Origin: Comamonas sp. lk | Lineage (GTDB): Bacteria; Pseudomonadota; Gammaproteobacteria; Burkholderiales; Burkholderiaceae_C | DNA: 64,000 nucleotides | NCBI GenBank assembly: GCA_945865675.1 | Contig: CAMBFO010000001.1 | Location: 27,379 to 91,378, forward strand | Direction of reading: 5' to 3' | Part shown: piece after piece, positions 1 to 9,860 of the stretch | How positions within the stretch are numbered: position 1 is the first letter of the stretch | Layout: every line of letters starts with the position of its first letter | Notes under the pieces: model-generated | Told to the model about the DNA's origin: nothing | The model's input: the letters and a program-made list of their open reading frames with translations, nothing else | Databases searched by the model: none | Position numbers and translations under genes: made by a program

Positions 1-157
1 GGTAGCTCTGATAAGTTGCCGTTAAAGCCTTCGCTTAGACCTTTTCGATCTCAGTAAAGTTCGCGGAATTTCGCTGAGCTACAGCTTTGAGATGGTTAAA
101 GGCAGTAACACAGGGGTGCAGTACACCACGAACCCCATGATACGCGTGCGCGAACCC

Positions 158-535
158 TCAACGAAGGTGGTTTGGAACGATGCCAAAGAACGTGTAGAGC
201 GGGTTACGCTTCCAGTGCCGCCAAGCCATTTGCTTGGAGCGCTTTTCCCTGCCACCGGCATCTAACCAGGCCCCGAGCCCCGCCAGAGCCTTTTCCTTGC
301 CTCCTGAGGCCATACGGTGCCTAGTAGCCTGGGAGATGGCATTGCGGCCTTCTAGCGTCTTTGGGCCGGTGCTCAAACCACCATGGTTGCGGCAACGGCC
401 ATTGGGGAGCGCCTTGGCCCGACAAGGCTCACCTGTGCTGCGGGCATGGGCACCGCACCTTGGCGCGTCTGGATTGGCCCCATTCAGCAACCAGGGCAAG
501 TGCAAATTGTCTTGACGATGGTCAGTTTGGCTCAT
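158..535 (-). CDS. HGGxSTG-motif small protein (mobile-element-associated type)
   Basis: 125 aa ORF with CGAHARSTGEPCRAKALPNGRCRNHGGLSTGPKT, the HGGxSTGxKT motif family often seen in phage/island contexts; start not verified. Confidence 0.6.
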   Translation of the reverse strand: MSQTDHRQDNLHLPWLLNGANPDAPRCGAHARSTGEPCRAKALPNGRCRNHGGLSTGPKTLEGRNAISQATRHRMASGGKEKALAGLGAWLDAGGREKRSKQMAWRHWKRNPLYTFFGIVPNHLR

Positions 536-569
536 GAAATTGGGCTAATAAAGCCTCAATGTTACCGAA

Positions 570-620
570 ATACCCCCAACATTTTTCACGTTACCCCCAA
601 AAATACCCCCACCTTTCACG
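570..620. repeat. Short direct repeats TACCCCCA x3 and TTTCACG x2
   Basis: TACCCCCA at 571-578, 592-599, 604-611; TTTCACG at 584-590 and 614-620; lies just 3' of tRNA-Thr. Confidence 0.75.
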
Positions 621-693
621 AGATAAAGCTAAACTTAATTTGACGTTCAAAGACGCTAATCAAGAATTTCCCCAATGAAAGCAAGGCTAGAAA

Positions 694-728
694 AGAAAAA
701 ACCAGCCATCGCAAAGCGATGCTGGCTT
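694..728 (-). terminator. Rho-independent terminator downstream of tRNA-Thr
   Basis: Minus strand AAAGCCAGCATCGC-TTT-GCGATGGCTGGTTTTTTC: about 10 bp stem with one bulged G, then a T-run. Confidence 0.75.
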
Positions 729-734
729 TCAAAA

Positions 735-810
735 TGGTGCCGATTATCGGATTCGAACTGATGACCTACCGCTTACAAGGCGGTTGCTCTACCAACTGAG
801 CTAAATCGGC
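735..810 (-). tRNA. tRNA-Thr (anticodon TGT)
   Basis: Reverse complement GCCGATTTAGCTCAGTTGGTAGAGCAACCGCCTTGTAAGCGGTAGGTCATCAGTTCGAATCCGATAATCGGCACCA folds as a cloverleaf; CCA encoded. Confidence 0.95.
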
Positions 811-888
811 ATTGGGTGAATTCTAACGTAGGGACCGCAAGAAACATTGCACTTGAAGGTCTCGCACCAAGCCTTGCGCAAGCCCAGC

Positions 889-1398
889 TTATTTGATGCG
901 CGTCAGCGCCGGGCGCGGACTGCCGCCCGGGGGCTTGGGGTCTTGGCGCGCGTTCTCGCCCGACGGAGCCCGCTTGGATTTGGTGGCGCTAGGTTTTGCA
1001 GGTACACCACTCAAGATAGGCCCTGCTGCCACAGGCTGCGCGGGCGAGGACGCTTCGGGCTTGGCGGCTACGACCTCGATGGGGAAGGTCATGCCCTGCC
1101 CGTTTTCACGCGCATAGATGGCCGACACGCGCCCCATGGGCACGCTGATCTCACGCGCCACGCCGCCAAAGCGTGCTTTGAAATCAATATAGTCATTGCT
1201 CAGCGTCAGGCTGCTAGTCGCGCCCATGCTGATGTTGAGCACAATTTCACCATCGCGCACAAACTCCGTTGGAACGCGCACACTGGCATCTACGGCCACC
1301 ACGATAAACGGGGTAAGTTGGTTATCCACACACCAGTCGTACATGGCGCGCACCATGTACGGCCTCGTGGAACTGACAACGGGACTTTGCGACATCAC
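889..1398 (-). CDS. sspB: ClpXP protease specificity-enhancing factor SspB
   Basis: STRPYMVRAMYDWCVDNQLTPFIVVAVDA... with SMGATSSLTL...DYIDFKARFGG; next to sspA. Confidence 0.92.
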   Translation of the reverse strand: MMSQSPVVSSTRPYMVRAMYDWCVDNQLTPFIVVAVDASVRVPTEFVRDGEIVLNISMGATSSLTLSNDYIDFKARFGGVAREISVPMGRVSAIYARENGQGMTFPIEVVAAKPEASSPAQPVAAGPILSGVPAKPSATKSKRAPSGENARQDPKPPGGSPRPALTRIK

Positions 1399-1426
1399 TG
1401 GCGCTCTATGGCTAGGTCAGAGGGCC

Positions 1427-2038
1427 TTATTTACGCATGACCTTTTCGGAGGGCGTCAACGCTTCAATATAGGCGGGGCGCGAAAAAATGCGCTCGGCAT
1501 ATTTGAGCAAGGGCGCCGCGTTTTTGCTCAGATCGATGCCGTAGTACTCCAAGCGCCATAACAGCGGCGCGATCGCAACGTCGAGCATCGAGAAGTTCTC
1601 GCCCATCATGAATTTGTTTTTCAGGAATACCGGCGCTAATTGGGTCAAGCGGTCGCGAATGTGGGCGCGGGCTTTGTCCAAGGCCTTGTCATTGTTCTTG
1701 CTGCCACGCGACTCCAAGGTCGTCACATGCACAAACAATTCTTTCTCGAAATTGAGCAGGAACAAACGCACACGGGCGCGGTCCACCGGGTCACCGGGCA
1801 TCAGTTGGGGGTGCGGGAAGCGCTCATCGATGTACTCATTAATGATGTTCGATTCGTACAAAATCAGGTCGCGCTCAACCAAAATCGGAACCTGCCCGTA
1901 GGGGTTCATGACGTTGATATCTTCGGGCTTGTTGTACAAGTCCACGTCGCGGATTTCAAAGTCCATGCCTTTTTCAAAAAGCACAAAACGGCAGCGGTGA
2001 GAAAAAGGGCAGGTTGTTCCTGAATACAGCACCATCAT
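1427..2038 (-). CDS. sspA: Stringent starvation protein A / GST-fold protein
   Basis: MVLYSGTTCPFSHRCRFVLFEKGMDFEI; sspA-sspB pair downstream of petABC. Confidence 0.92.
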   Translation of the reverse strand: MMVLYSGTTCPFSHRCRFVLFEKGMDFEIRDVDLYNKPEDINVMNPYGQVPILVERDLILYESNIINEYIDERFPHPQLMPGDPVDRARVRLFLLNFEKELFVHVTTLESRGSKNNDKALDKARAHIRDRLTQLAPVFLKNKFMMGENFSMLDVAIAPLLWRLEYYGIDLSKNAAPLLKYAERIFSRPAYIEALTPSEKVMRK

Positions 2039-2143
2039 GGCGGGGGACTCCTAAAAATTAAAAAGAGTGGGTGCGCTTTGCAGACCCACTCTGACACTTG
2101 GCACCGGTCTGACTAGCAAACCGGCGCACATTGCACCTTTGAA

Positions 2144-2899
2144 TTACTTCACGTCTTTCCAGAAGGCAGCATTGAGGCGCCAGGTGAATACGGTCATCAC
2201 GGTCAGGAAGATCAAGACCCAGACGCCTACCTGCACGCGCTTGCTTTGCGACGGCTCGGACATCCACTGCAGATAGCCCACCAGGTCGCCCACCATGTGG
2301 TCGTATTCCAGCGGGGTCATCTTGCCGGGGCTCACTTGCTCCCAACCCTTAAAGATTTCCGTCTCATGGCCGTGGACGACTTCTTTGCCATAGACCGGCA
2401 CGCGCTTGCCCTGCAATTCCCACAACACATGGGGCATGCCCACGTTAGGAAATGCCAGGTTGTTCCAGCCCGTCGCCTTGGTGTCGTCCGGGTAGTAGCT
2501 GCGTAAATAGGTATAGAGGTAATCAGCACCGCTACCCTGGCCCGAAGAGCGCGAGCGCGCTATCACCGTCAGGTCCGGTGGATTGCCGCCAAACCATTCT
2601 TTAGCCTGGCGCGGGTCCATAGAGACCTTCATGGTCTCACCCACTTTATCGGTCGTGAACAAGAGGTTGTCTTTAATCTGTTGCTCGGTCAGGCCAATGT
2701 CCGTCAAGCGGTTAAAGCGCATAAAAGCCGCTGCATGGCAGTTGAGACAGTAGTTGACAAACACTTTGGCGCCGTTTTGCAAGGAGCCCATGTCGTTCAG
2801 GTTGTTGGGCGCTTTGTCCCACGTGATGCCGCCGGTGCCAGCCTGTGCGCCCGAAACCAGGGCGAACACAGTCAAAAAGCTGAGTACAAATTTTTTCAT
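2144..2899 (-). CDS. petC: Ubiquinol-cytochrome c reductase, cytochrome c1
   Basis: Signal peptide, CLNCH heme motif, C-terminal TM anchor; downstream of cytochrome b. Confidence 0.93.
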   Translation of the reverse strand: MKKFVLSFLTVFALVSGAQAGTGGITWDKAPNNLNDMGSLQNGAKVFVNYCLNCHAAAFMRFNRLTDIGLTEQQIKDNLLFTTDKVGETMKVSMDPRQAKEWFGGNPPDLTVIARSRSSGQGSGADYLYTYLRSYYPDDTKATGWNNLAFPNVGMPHVLWELQGKRVPVYGKEVVHGHETEIFKGWEQVSPGKMTPLEYDHMVGDLVGYLQWMSEPSQSKRVQVGVWVLIFLTVMTVFTWRLNAAFWKDVK

Positions 2900-2915
2900 T
2901 TTCAATATCTCCCGC

Positions 2916-4328
2916 TTAGTGCGCAGCAAAAACAACACGGCTTGGCACCGGTTTGGATTGGCCGATTTGGCTCCACCAGGGCATTAGCAGGAAAAATCCG
3001 AAATAGAACAGGGTTCCCACTTGCGACACCCGCTCGCCAATTTGCGAAGGTGGTTGCACGCCCAGGTAAGCAAGAATGACGAAGTTGATGACAAAAACAC
3101 CGTACATGTACTTATGCCAATCGGGGCGGTAGCGGATGGACTTGACGTCGCAATTGTCCAGCCAGGGCAAGAAAAACAAAATCACCACCGCGCCACCCAT
3201 AACCACCACACCCCAGAACTTGGCGTCGGTGTTGAGCATCATGACGGTGACAGCCGCCGCCGCACCGAGCGCGACCACTTTGAACAAAGCGGCGAATTTG
3301 CCACGGGTTACGGCCAGTAGCGCAGCAAGCCAGATACAGCCGATCAGCACATAGACCATTTCAGCAGTGATGGCGCGCAGCATCGAGTAATAAGGCGTGA
3401 AGTACCAGACCGGCGCAATATGCAAAGGGGTTTTGAGCGGGTCGGCCGGTATGAAATTGTTGTACTCCAAGAAGTAGCCGCCAAATTCAGGCGCAAAAAA
3501 GATGATGGCAGTGAACACCATCAGAAACATGCTGACTGCAAAAATGTCGTGCACTGTGTAGTAGGGGTGAAAAGGGATACCGTCTAAAGGTTTGCCTTTG
3601 GCGTCCTTGGGGGCGTTGGGGCCCTTGATTTCAACGCCATCGGGGTTGTTGGAACCCACGTCGTGCAGAGCGAGCAAATGCGCCACCACCAATCCCAGCA
3701 AAACCAAAGGCACGGCGATCACGTGGAAAGCGAAGAAACGGTTGAGCGTGGCGTCGCCCACCACGTAGTCACCACGGATCAGCAGCGCCAGGTCGGGACC
3801 AACGAAAGGCACGGCGGCGAACAAGTTCACGATCACTTGCGCACCCCAGTAGCTCATCTGGCCCCAGGGCAGCAGGTAGCCCATAAAGGCTTCGGCCATC
3901 AGGCACAAAAAGATGGCGCAACCAAACAACCAGACCAGTTCGCGCGGCTTGCGGTAGCTGCCGTAGATCAGGCCGCGAAACATATGCAGGTACACCACGA
4001 CAAAGAAGGCCGAGGCGCCGGTGGAGTGCATATAGCGTATCAGCCAACCCCAGGGCACATCACGCATGATGTATTCGACGGAGCCGAAGGCCAGAGCGGC
4101 ATCAGGCTTGTAATGCATGACCAGGAAGATACCGGTCACGATCTGGATCACCAGCACCAGTATCGACAAGCCGCCAAAAATATAAAAAAAGTTGAAGTTT
4201 TTGGGCGCGTAGTATTCAGACAGATGAACGCGATAGGCGTCAAAGGCCGAAGGAAAACGGTTTTCTAGCCAGTTGCCCAGCTTGGCGCCGGCAGGCGCAT
4301 TGGGGGAGATTTCTTTGAATTCAGCCAT
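2916..4328 (-). CDS. petB: Ubiquinol-cytochrome c reductase, cytochrome b
   Basis: 470 aa multi-TM protein with GYLLPWGQMSYWGAQV and PFHPYYT motifs. Confidence 0.95.
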   Translation of the reverse strand: MAEFKEISPNAPAGAKLGNWLENRFPSAFDAYRVHLSEYYAPKNFNFFYIFGGLSILVLVIQIVTGIFLVMHYKPDAALAFGSVEYIMRDVPWGWLIRYMHSTGASAFFVVVYLHMFRGLIYGSYRKPRELVWLFGCAIFLCLMAEAFMGYLLPWGQMSYWGAQVIVNLFAAVPFVGPDLALLIRGDYVVGDATLNRFFAFHVIAVPLVLLGLVVAHLLALHDVGSNNPDGVEIKGPNAPKDAKGKPLDGIPFHPYYTVHDIFAVSMFLMVFTAIIFFAPEFGGYFLEYNNFIPADPLKTPLHIAPVWYFTPYYSMLRAITAEMVYVLIGCIWLAALLAVTRGKFAALFKVVALGAAAAVTVMMLNTDAKFWGVVVMGGAVVILFFLPWLDNCDVKSIRYRPDWHKYMYGVFVINFVILAYLGVQPPSQIGERVSQVGTLFYFGFFLLMPWWSQIGQSKPVPSRVVFAAH

Positions 4329-4350
4329 GGTGTGCTCCGAAGGCGTAGGG

Positions 4351-4965
4351 TCAAGCTTGTTTGTCTTCGCCGATCAGCAACTTGCTGTCGGAGATGTACA
4401 TATGCGGCGGCACCTCAAGATTGTCCGGCGCAGGCTTGTTTTTAAAGACGCGGCCGGCCATGTCAAAGGTCGAGCCGTGGCAAGGGCACAAAAAGCCGCC
4501 ATTCCAGTCATCGGGTAGCGACGGTTGTGCGCCAATTTGAAACTTGTCCGAAGGCGAACAGCCCAGGTGGCTGCAAATACCGACCACTACCAGAAACTCT
4601 GGTTTGATGGAGCGCGCCGGGTTGCGGGCGTATTTGGGAGTGAGTTCGTTAGGATTGCGCTGCGATTGAGGATCGGCCAATGCACCATCGAGCGATTCCA
4701 GTGACGCCAACTGTTCTGGCGTGCGTCGCACGATCCACACCGGCTTGCCACGCCATTCAACCGTCAGCTTTTCACCGGGCTTGACCGCCGAAATATCGAC
4801 TTCAACCGCTGCGCCGGCGGCTTTGGCACGCTCGGAAGGTTGGAAAGAACTGACAAAGGGCACTACGGCAGTCAAAGCACCGGCTGCGCCTACGCAGGAA
4901 GAGGCGATGAGCCAGGTCCGTTTGCTCGAGTCGTGGGATGGGGTACTGGCGAGGGTGTCGCTCAT
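4351..4965 (-). CDS. petA: Ubiquinol-cytochrome c reductase, Rieske iron-sulfur subunit
   Basis: CSHLGCSP and CPCHGSTFD Rieske cluster motifs; start set at MSDTLAS. Confidence 0.95.
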   Translation of the reverse strand: MSDTLASTPSHDSSKRTWLIASSCVGAAGALTAVVPFVSSFQPSERAKAAGAAVEVDISAVKPGEKLTVEWRGKPVWIVRRTPEQLASLESLDGALADPQSQRNPNELTPKYARNPARSIKPEFLVVVGICSHLGCSPSDKFQIGAQPSLPDDWNGGFLCPCHGSTFDMAGRVFKNKPAPDNLEVPPHMYISDSKLLIGEDKQA

Positions 4966-5078
4966 GAGAATCCTCAGCAAAAATCACAAAAAGGTAACCG
5001 CTCATTGTAGCTGAGCATCAGTTGCCCGATTTGCCCCGCTCGAGCGCAGCAAACCCGTCGGCGCGGTCGCAAAAGCCC

Positions 5079-6149
5079 TCAGCCCTGGGCTGCGCTGGCC
5101 CACTGGCGCGCCATCCGCACCGCGGCCAGCAGGCTGGAGGCATCGGCCTGTCCCTGGCCGGCAATGTCAAAAGCCGTGCCGTGGTCCGGGCTGGTGCGCA
5201 CAAAGGGCAGACCCAGCGTCAGGTTCACGCCCTGCTCCACCCCCATATATTTCACCGGAATCAATCCCTGATCGTGGTACATGGCAATCACGACGTCAAA
5301 GCGTACCTGCGCGCCGGTGGCACGCGCTTGCATAAAAACCGTGTCCGGCGGCCAGGGGCCACTGGCGTCGCAGCCTTCCTCCCGCGCAGCGGCAATTGCC
5401 GGGCCGATGATGCTGCGCTCCTCATCGCCGAATAAACCGCCCTCGCCCGCATGGGGGTTGAGCCCGGCCACGGCGATGCGCGGCGCCCGGCCCAACACCG
5501 GACGCAAGGCGGCGTCGGTAATGCGAATAGTCTCCAGCACCGCCAATTGCGTCACGGCCTCGATAGCCTGGCGCAAGGACAGGTGGATACTGACCAGTAC
5601 CGTACGCAAGTCCTCGTTGGCCAGCATCATGCGCACCGGCAGACGCGCCACCGGCAGACCCGCGTGCCGGGCGGCCAGCGCCTGCAAGATTTCGGTATGG
5701 CCGGGAAAATTATCAAACGGCGGCCCCGCAGCCGACAGACTTTGCTTATTCAGCGGCGCGGTCACCACGGCGGCGATTGCGCCATCGAGCGCCTGCTGCG
5801 CGGCCCATCGCACACAGCGGCCGGCAAACTCACCAGCCACCGCACTGACCTGGCCGTAGGGTACCGGCTGCATGGGCGCGCCCACTTGCAAAACGGCAAT
5901 ACAGCGAGGCGGCAGATGCAGGGCCTCTTGCGGATCGCTGATTTGCACTACCGGCCAGGCCAGCCCTTGGGCCCCCTGGGCCACCAGGGCGCTGGCGCGG
6001 CGCATGGCCTGGACGTCACCAGCTACAAAACTAGCGCGCATCTGCGCGGGCTGCGCGGCATAGGCTTTGGCAATAATTTCCGGGCCAATGCCTGCCGCAT
6101 CGCCCATGGTAATGGCCAAGGGTTTGGCCGGAAAAATCGATTGCGCCAT
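5079..6149 (-). CDS. pdxA: 4-hydroxythreonine-4-phosphate dehydrogenase
   Basis: MAQSIFPAKPLAITMGDAAGIGPEIIAKAYA...MYHDQGLIPVKYMG...VNLTLGLPFVRTSPDHGTAFDIAG. Confidence 0.94.
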   Translation of the reverse strand: MAQSIFPAKPLAITMGDAAGIGPEIIAKAYAAQPAQMRASFVAGDVQAMRRASALVAQGAQGLAWPVVQISDPQEALHLPPRCIAVLQVGAPMQPVPYGQVSAVAGEFAGRCVRWAAQQALDGAIAAVVTAPLNKQSLSAAGPPFDNFPGHTEILQALAARHAGLPVARLPVRMMLANEDLRTVLVSIHLSLRQAIEAVTQLAVLETIRITDAALRPVLGRAPRIAVAGLNPHAGEGGLFGDEERSIIGPAIAAAREEGCDASGPWPPDTVFMQARATGAQVRFDVVIAMYHDQGLIPVKYMGVEQGVNLTLGLPFVRTSPDHGTAFDIAGQGQADASSLLAAVRMARQWASAAQG

Positions 6150-6160
6150 GCTGCGAGCCT

Positions 6161-6916
6161 TCAGGCCGGGTTGTCCACGTCGATGAAAGCGTGCGCAATG
6201 CCTACTTGCTGCGCCACCTGCCCCGCCACGGCAGGCGCGCCATAGCGCTCGCTGGCGTGGTGGCCACAGGCTATAAAAGTCACGCCGCACTCGCGGGCAT
6301 AGTGCGCCTGGGGCTCGGATATTTCGCCCGTGATAAACGCCTCGGCCCCGGCCGCAATCGCCGCCTCGAAATAGCCTTGGGCTCCGCCGGTACACCAGGC
6401 GATGCGTTGCACAGGCCCAGCCTTGCCCGCCACCATCACCACCGGGCGGCCCAGCACGGACTGCACATGGTCGGCCAACGCCTGCGAATGGGCCAAAGCA
6501 CCGGCCTGGGGTACACCCAGCCAGCCCAAGTCCTGCTCGCCAAAACGCGATTGGGCTTGCAAACCCAAACGCTGACCCAACTGCGCGTTATTGCCCCATT
6601 GCGGATGGGCGTCCAGGGGCAGGTGGTAGGCAAACAAGTGGATGTCATGGGCCAGCAACAAGGCCAAGCGCTGGCGCAGCCAGCCGGTCACCCGCCCGTC
6701 GTGGCCGCGCCAAAACAGACCATGGTGGACAAAAATCGCATCTGCATCCTGTGCGATGGCGGCCTCGATCAGCGCCAGGCTGGCGGTGACGCCGGAGACC
6801 AGTTTGCGCACCGGGCGGCGCCCCTCTACCTGCAAGCCGTTTGGCCCGTAGTCTTTGAAACGCTGGGGCTCCAACAGGGCGTCAAAAGCGGCAAGCAGTG
6901 TAAGGTGGTCGGTCAT
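6161..6916 (-). CDS. Nif3-like dinuclear metal center protein
   Basis: NGLQVEGRRPVRKLVSGVTAS...DADAIFVHHGLFW...TGEISEPQAHYARECGVTFIACGHHASERYG. Confidence 0.9.
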   Translation of the reverse strand: MTDHLTLLAAFDALLEPQRFKDYGPNGLQVEGRRPVRKLVSGVTASLALIEAAIAQDADAIFVHHGLFWRGHDGRVTGWLRQRLALLLAHDIHLFAYHLPLDAHPQWGNNAQLGQRLGLQAQSRFGEQDLGWLGVPQAGALAHSQALADHVQSVLGRPVVMVAGKAGPVQRIAWCTGGAQGYFEAAIAAGAEAFITGEISEPQAHYARECGVTFIACGHHASERYGAPAVAGQVAQQVGIAHAFIDVDNPA

Positions 6917-7108
6917 GGGCTGGCGCATAGGGTAGGTAGTTGTGCCGTAGGGGCGCTAGGGGCGGATTATCTGCGCCACGGACTCACACCGGAGGCGCAT
7001 GAGCCAGCCAAGGCTGGCACACAGCGACGTGACGAAGGCTCATGCATTGCCAAGCCTACAATTTGCCGCTTGTGCGCCGCCTTCCGGCGCAAGCCTTTGG
7101 GTAAGTTC

Positions 7109-8248
7109 ATGAAGCGTTACTGGTTACTTTTTGCCCAAAGCATCACCGTGCTGCTGGCAGCATATTTTGTGGTGCTGACCCTTAAGCCTGCCTGGCTGGC
7201 GCCGCAGGGCGCAGGCGTCATGGGCTTGGTGCAGGCACCGACCCTGGTCAAGGGCGAAGTACCGTTGGGCAGCTTTCGCACGGCCGCGCACAACGCAGCG
7301 CAGGCGGTGGTCAGCATCAGCGTCAGCAAAGGACAAACTGGCGATAAAAATACGCTGCCCCCCTGGGAACGCTTTTTCAACGACCCCGACGCCGACCCCG
7401 ATGAGCCGTCCTCGGGCATAGGCAGCGGCGTGATCGTCAGTAGCACAGGCTACCTGTTGACCAATAACCATGTGGTGGAAGGGGCGCAGCAGATTGAAGT
7501 CGTGCTCAACGACCGGCGCCGCACCCGCGCCAAAGTTATAGGCACCGATCCCGATAGCGATTTGGCGGTGCTCAAAATCGAGCTGGACAAACTACCGGTC
7601 ATGGTCTTGGGAGACTCGGAAAACGCCCAGGTGGGTGACCTGGTGCTGGCCATTGGAAACCCCTTCGGTGTGGGCCAAACGGTCACCAGCGGCATCATCA
7701 GTGCGCTGGGGCGTAACCAGCGCATCAACACATTTGAAAATTTCATCCAAACCGACGCCGCTATCAACCCCGGCAATTCGGGTGGCGCTTTGGTCGATAG
7801 CCAAGGGCGTTTGCTGGGCATAAATACCGCCATCTACTCGCGCTCGGGCGGCAGCTTGGGCATTGGCTTTGCCATTCCGATTTCCACCGCCAAGCAGGTG
7901 TTGGAAAGCATTGTGCGAGACGGTCAGGTCACGCGCGGCTGGATCGGCATCGAGCCCAATGAGCTGGCACCTGAAGTCGCCGAAGCCTTTGGCATCGTGG
8001 CCGAGCGTGGCGTCGCCGTCACGGGGGTGCTGCAAGGCGGCCCGGCGGGTAAAGCGGGCATGGCGCCGGGCGATGTGGTGTTGTCGATTGGCGGAACACC
8101 GGTAGAGGATGTAGCACATTTGCTATCGGCCGTGGCAGTGCTCAAACCCGGTGTACCCGCCACGGTTGAGATTCAACGCAAGAAAACCGTGCTGGCCCTG
8201 AGCATCACCCCTGGTGTTCGACCCAGACCGGGCAAGCTGCCGCGTTAA
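7109..8248 (+). CDS. HtrA/DegS-type trypsin-like serine protease with PDZ domain
   Basis: Start MKRYWLLFAQSITV; TNNHVVEGA, DSDLAVLK, GNSGGALVD motifs plus C-terminal PDZ; upstream part of the provided 685 aa ORF is antisense to nif3. Confidence 0.92.
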   Translation: MKRYWLLFAQSITVLLAAYFVVLTLKPAWLAPQGAGVMGLVQAPTLVKGEVPLGSFRTAAHNAAQAVVSISVSKGQTGDKNTLPPWERFFNDPDADPDEPSSGIGSGVIVSSTGYLLTNNHVVEGAQQIEVVLNDRRRTRAKVIGTDPDSDLAVLKIELDKLPVMVLGDSENAQVGDLVLAIGNPFGVGQTVTSGIISALGRNQRINTFENFIQTDAAINPGNSGGALVDSQGRLLGINTAIYSRSGGSLGIGFAIPISTAKQVLESIVRDGQVTRGWIGIEPNELAPEVAEAFGIVAERGVAVTGVLQGGPAGKAGMAPGDVVLSIGGTPVEDVAHLLSAVAVLKPGVPATVEIQRKKTVLALSITPGVRPRPGKLPR

Positions 8249-9054
8249 CTGCCGGTGTTGGATGCGCCTTCGGGCGCTGGCGGCTCTTCGGGTGCCTGGG
8301 TATGGCGGATGAAGATTTGGGCCGCAATAATGCCCAACTCGTAGAGCAGGCACATGGGGACCAGCAAGGCGATCATGGAGACCGGATCGGGCGGCGTCAC
8401 CAGGCCAGCCACCGCGGCCGCTGCAACAATGAAATAGCTGCGGAAATTACGCAGCTGCACGACCGTGACCACGCCCATACGCGCCAGAATCACCACCACA
8501 ATCGGCACCTCGAAGGCCACGCCAAAGGCGATGAACATGGTCACCACAAAGTCCAGGTAGGCCTCGATATCCGGGCTCACGGCGACCGACATAGGCGCCA
8601 TTTTTTGAATCGCCGGAAAGGCCTGGCCGAACACAAAAAAGTAGCAAAACGCAGCGCCGGTGTAAAAGAGCAAGGTGCTGGCGGCCACCAGCGGCATGAC
8701 CAGCTTTTTTTCATGCTTGTACAAACCCGGCGCCACAAAGGCCCACATCTGGTAAAAGATCCAGGGCAGCGCCAACGCGATCGAGGCCAGCACGGTCACT
8801 TTAATGGGCACCAAAAATGGCGACACCACACCCACCGCAATCATCTTGGAGCCTTCGGGCAAGGCCTTGACTAAGGGCATGGCCAAGTAGTCGTACAACT
8901 TGGACGGGCCGGGGAAAAAGGCCAGCACGGCAAATATCGCGGCGATGCCATAGACCGCGCGCAGCAAGCGATCGCGCAGCTCGAACAAATGCTGCACGAA
9001 AGGCTGCTCGGTGCCGGCCAGCTCGTCGTCAGGAGGCTTGTTATCGCTCATCAA
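8245..9054 (-). CDS. tatC: Sec-independent translocase TatC
   Basis: FVQHLFELRDRLLRAVYGI, multi-TM; adjacent tatB and tatA. Confidence 0.95.
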   Translation of the reverse strand: MMSDNKPPDDELAGTEQPFVQHLFELRDRLLRAVYGIAAIFAVLAFFPGPSKLYDYLAMPLVKALPEGSKMIAVGVVSPFLVPIKVTVLASIALALPWIFYQMWAFVAPGLYKHEKKLVMPLVAASTLLFYTGAAFCYFFVFGQAFPAIQKMAPMSVAVSPDIEAYLDFVVTMFIAFGVAFEVPIVVVILARMGVVTVVQLRNFRSYFIVAAAAVAGLVTPPDPVSMIALLVPMCLLYELGIIAAQIFIRHTQAPEEPPAPEGASNTGS

Positions 9055-9506
9055 AGGGCTTTAGGTGGCCGAAAGCGGGCCACACGCGCAGCACCGGAAA
9101 GCGCCCGTGTGCGCACACCGTTGCGCGCCTTGTACCAATTGGGGGTGGCGCCGATCTTGGCACGCCAGCGTTTTTTCACCGGACGGTAAAAGGAGTAATA
9201 AGGTACGGGTTCGCTATCGGCGTCCAGGGCAGTGGCCTGGGCAATGGTATTTTCGATAGCGGCAGTACTTTGGTCTAGGGAGCTTTGCACGGCCTGGGCT
9301 GCGTCTTGCAAGCTGGCCTGCGCCTTGCGCAACTCGTCCAGGTCCATGGAGCGGTTGACCTCCTCTTTGACATCGGCCACGTAGCGCCGCGCGCGACCCA
9401 GCATAGTTCCAAAGGTACGCGCCAGGCCGGGAAGTTTTTCCGGGCCAATGACGATCAAGGCAATGCCGCCGATGATGGCGATCTTGGTGACGCCAATATC
9501 AAACAC
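9051..9506 (-). CDS. tatB: Sec-independent translocase TatB
   Basis: MFDIGVTKIAIIGGIALIVIGPEKLPGLARTFG. Confidence 0.94.
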   Translation of the reverse strand: MFDIGVTKIAIIGGIALIVIGPEKLPGLARTFGTMLGRARRYVADVKEEVNRSMDLDELRKAQASLQDAAQAVQSSLDQSTAAIENTIAQATALDADSEPVPYYSFYRPVKKRWRAKIGATPNWYKARNGVRTRALSGAARVARFRPPKAL

Positions 9507-9550
9507 TTAAATAAATCTCACACACAGGCGGCAGACCCACAGACCGGGGC

Positions 9551-9796
9551 TTAGTGCTTGGCCTTGGCTTCGACGTCGATCGCGTCTTTGTTGGCGGAGG
9601 GCGGGTTAGCAGCGACTTGCTGCGCTGGGGCAGCGGGCGCAGCTTCAGCCGGCTTGTCGCCGCTGTTACCCATGCCGTCTTTAAAACCTTTGACTGCGCC
9701 ACCCAGGTCCGAGCCTATGTTGCGCAGTTTTTTGGTACCGAAGATCACCACAATGATGACCAGAAAAATGATCAAGTGCGTTGTTGACAAACCCAT
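9551..9796 (-). CDS. tatA: Sec-independent translocase TatA
   Basis: [38 protein letters not shown]. Confidence 0.95.
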   Translation of the reverse strand: MGLSTTHLIIFLVIIVVIFGTKKLRNIGSDLGGAVKGFKDGMGNSGDKPAEAAPAAPAQQVAANPPSANKDAIDVEAKAKH

Positions 9797-9860
9797 ACGG
9801 TTCTCCTAAGTGAGGGGGAATTCTAGTCGCGCAGGATATGCCCGCGCCGTTTGCGTGTTT

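Noticed and set aside
847-1440. 197 aa plus-strand ORF antisense to sspB (and similar antisense ORFs such as 3663-4268, 5451-6245, 8302-8874)
   Set aside because: Overlap well-supported genes on the other strand; low-complexity His/Gln/Arg-rich translations typical of antisense reading.
6191-7108. N-terminal extension of the 685 aa plus-strand ORF
   Set aside because: Antisense to the Nif3-like gene; the protease has a clear membrane-anchor start at 7109.
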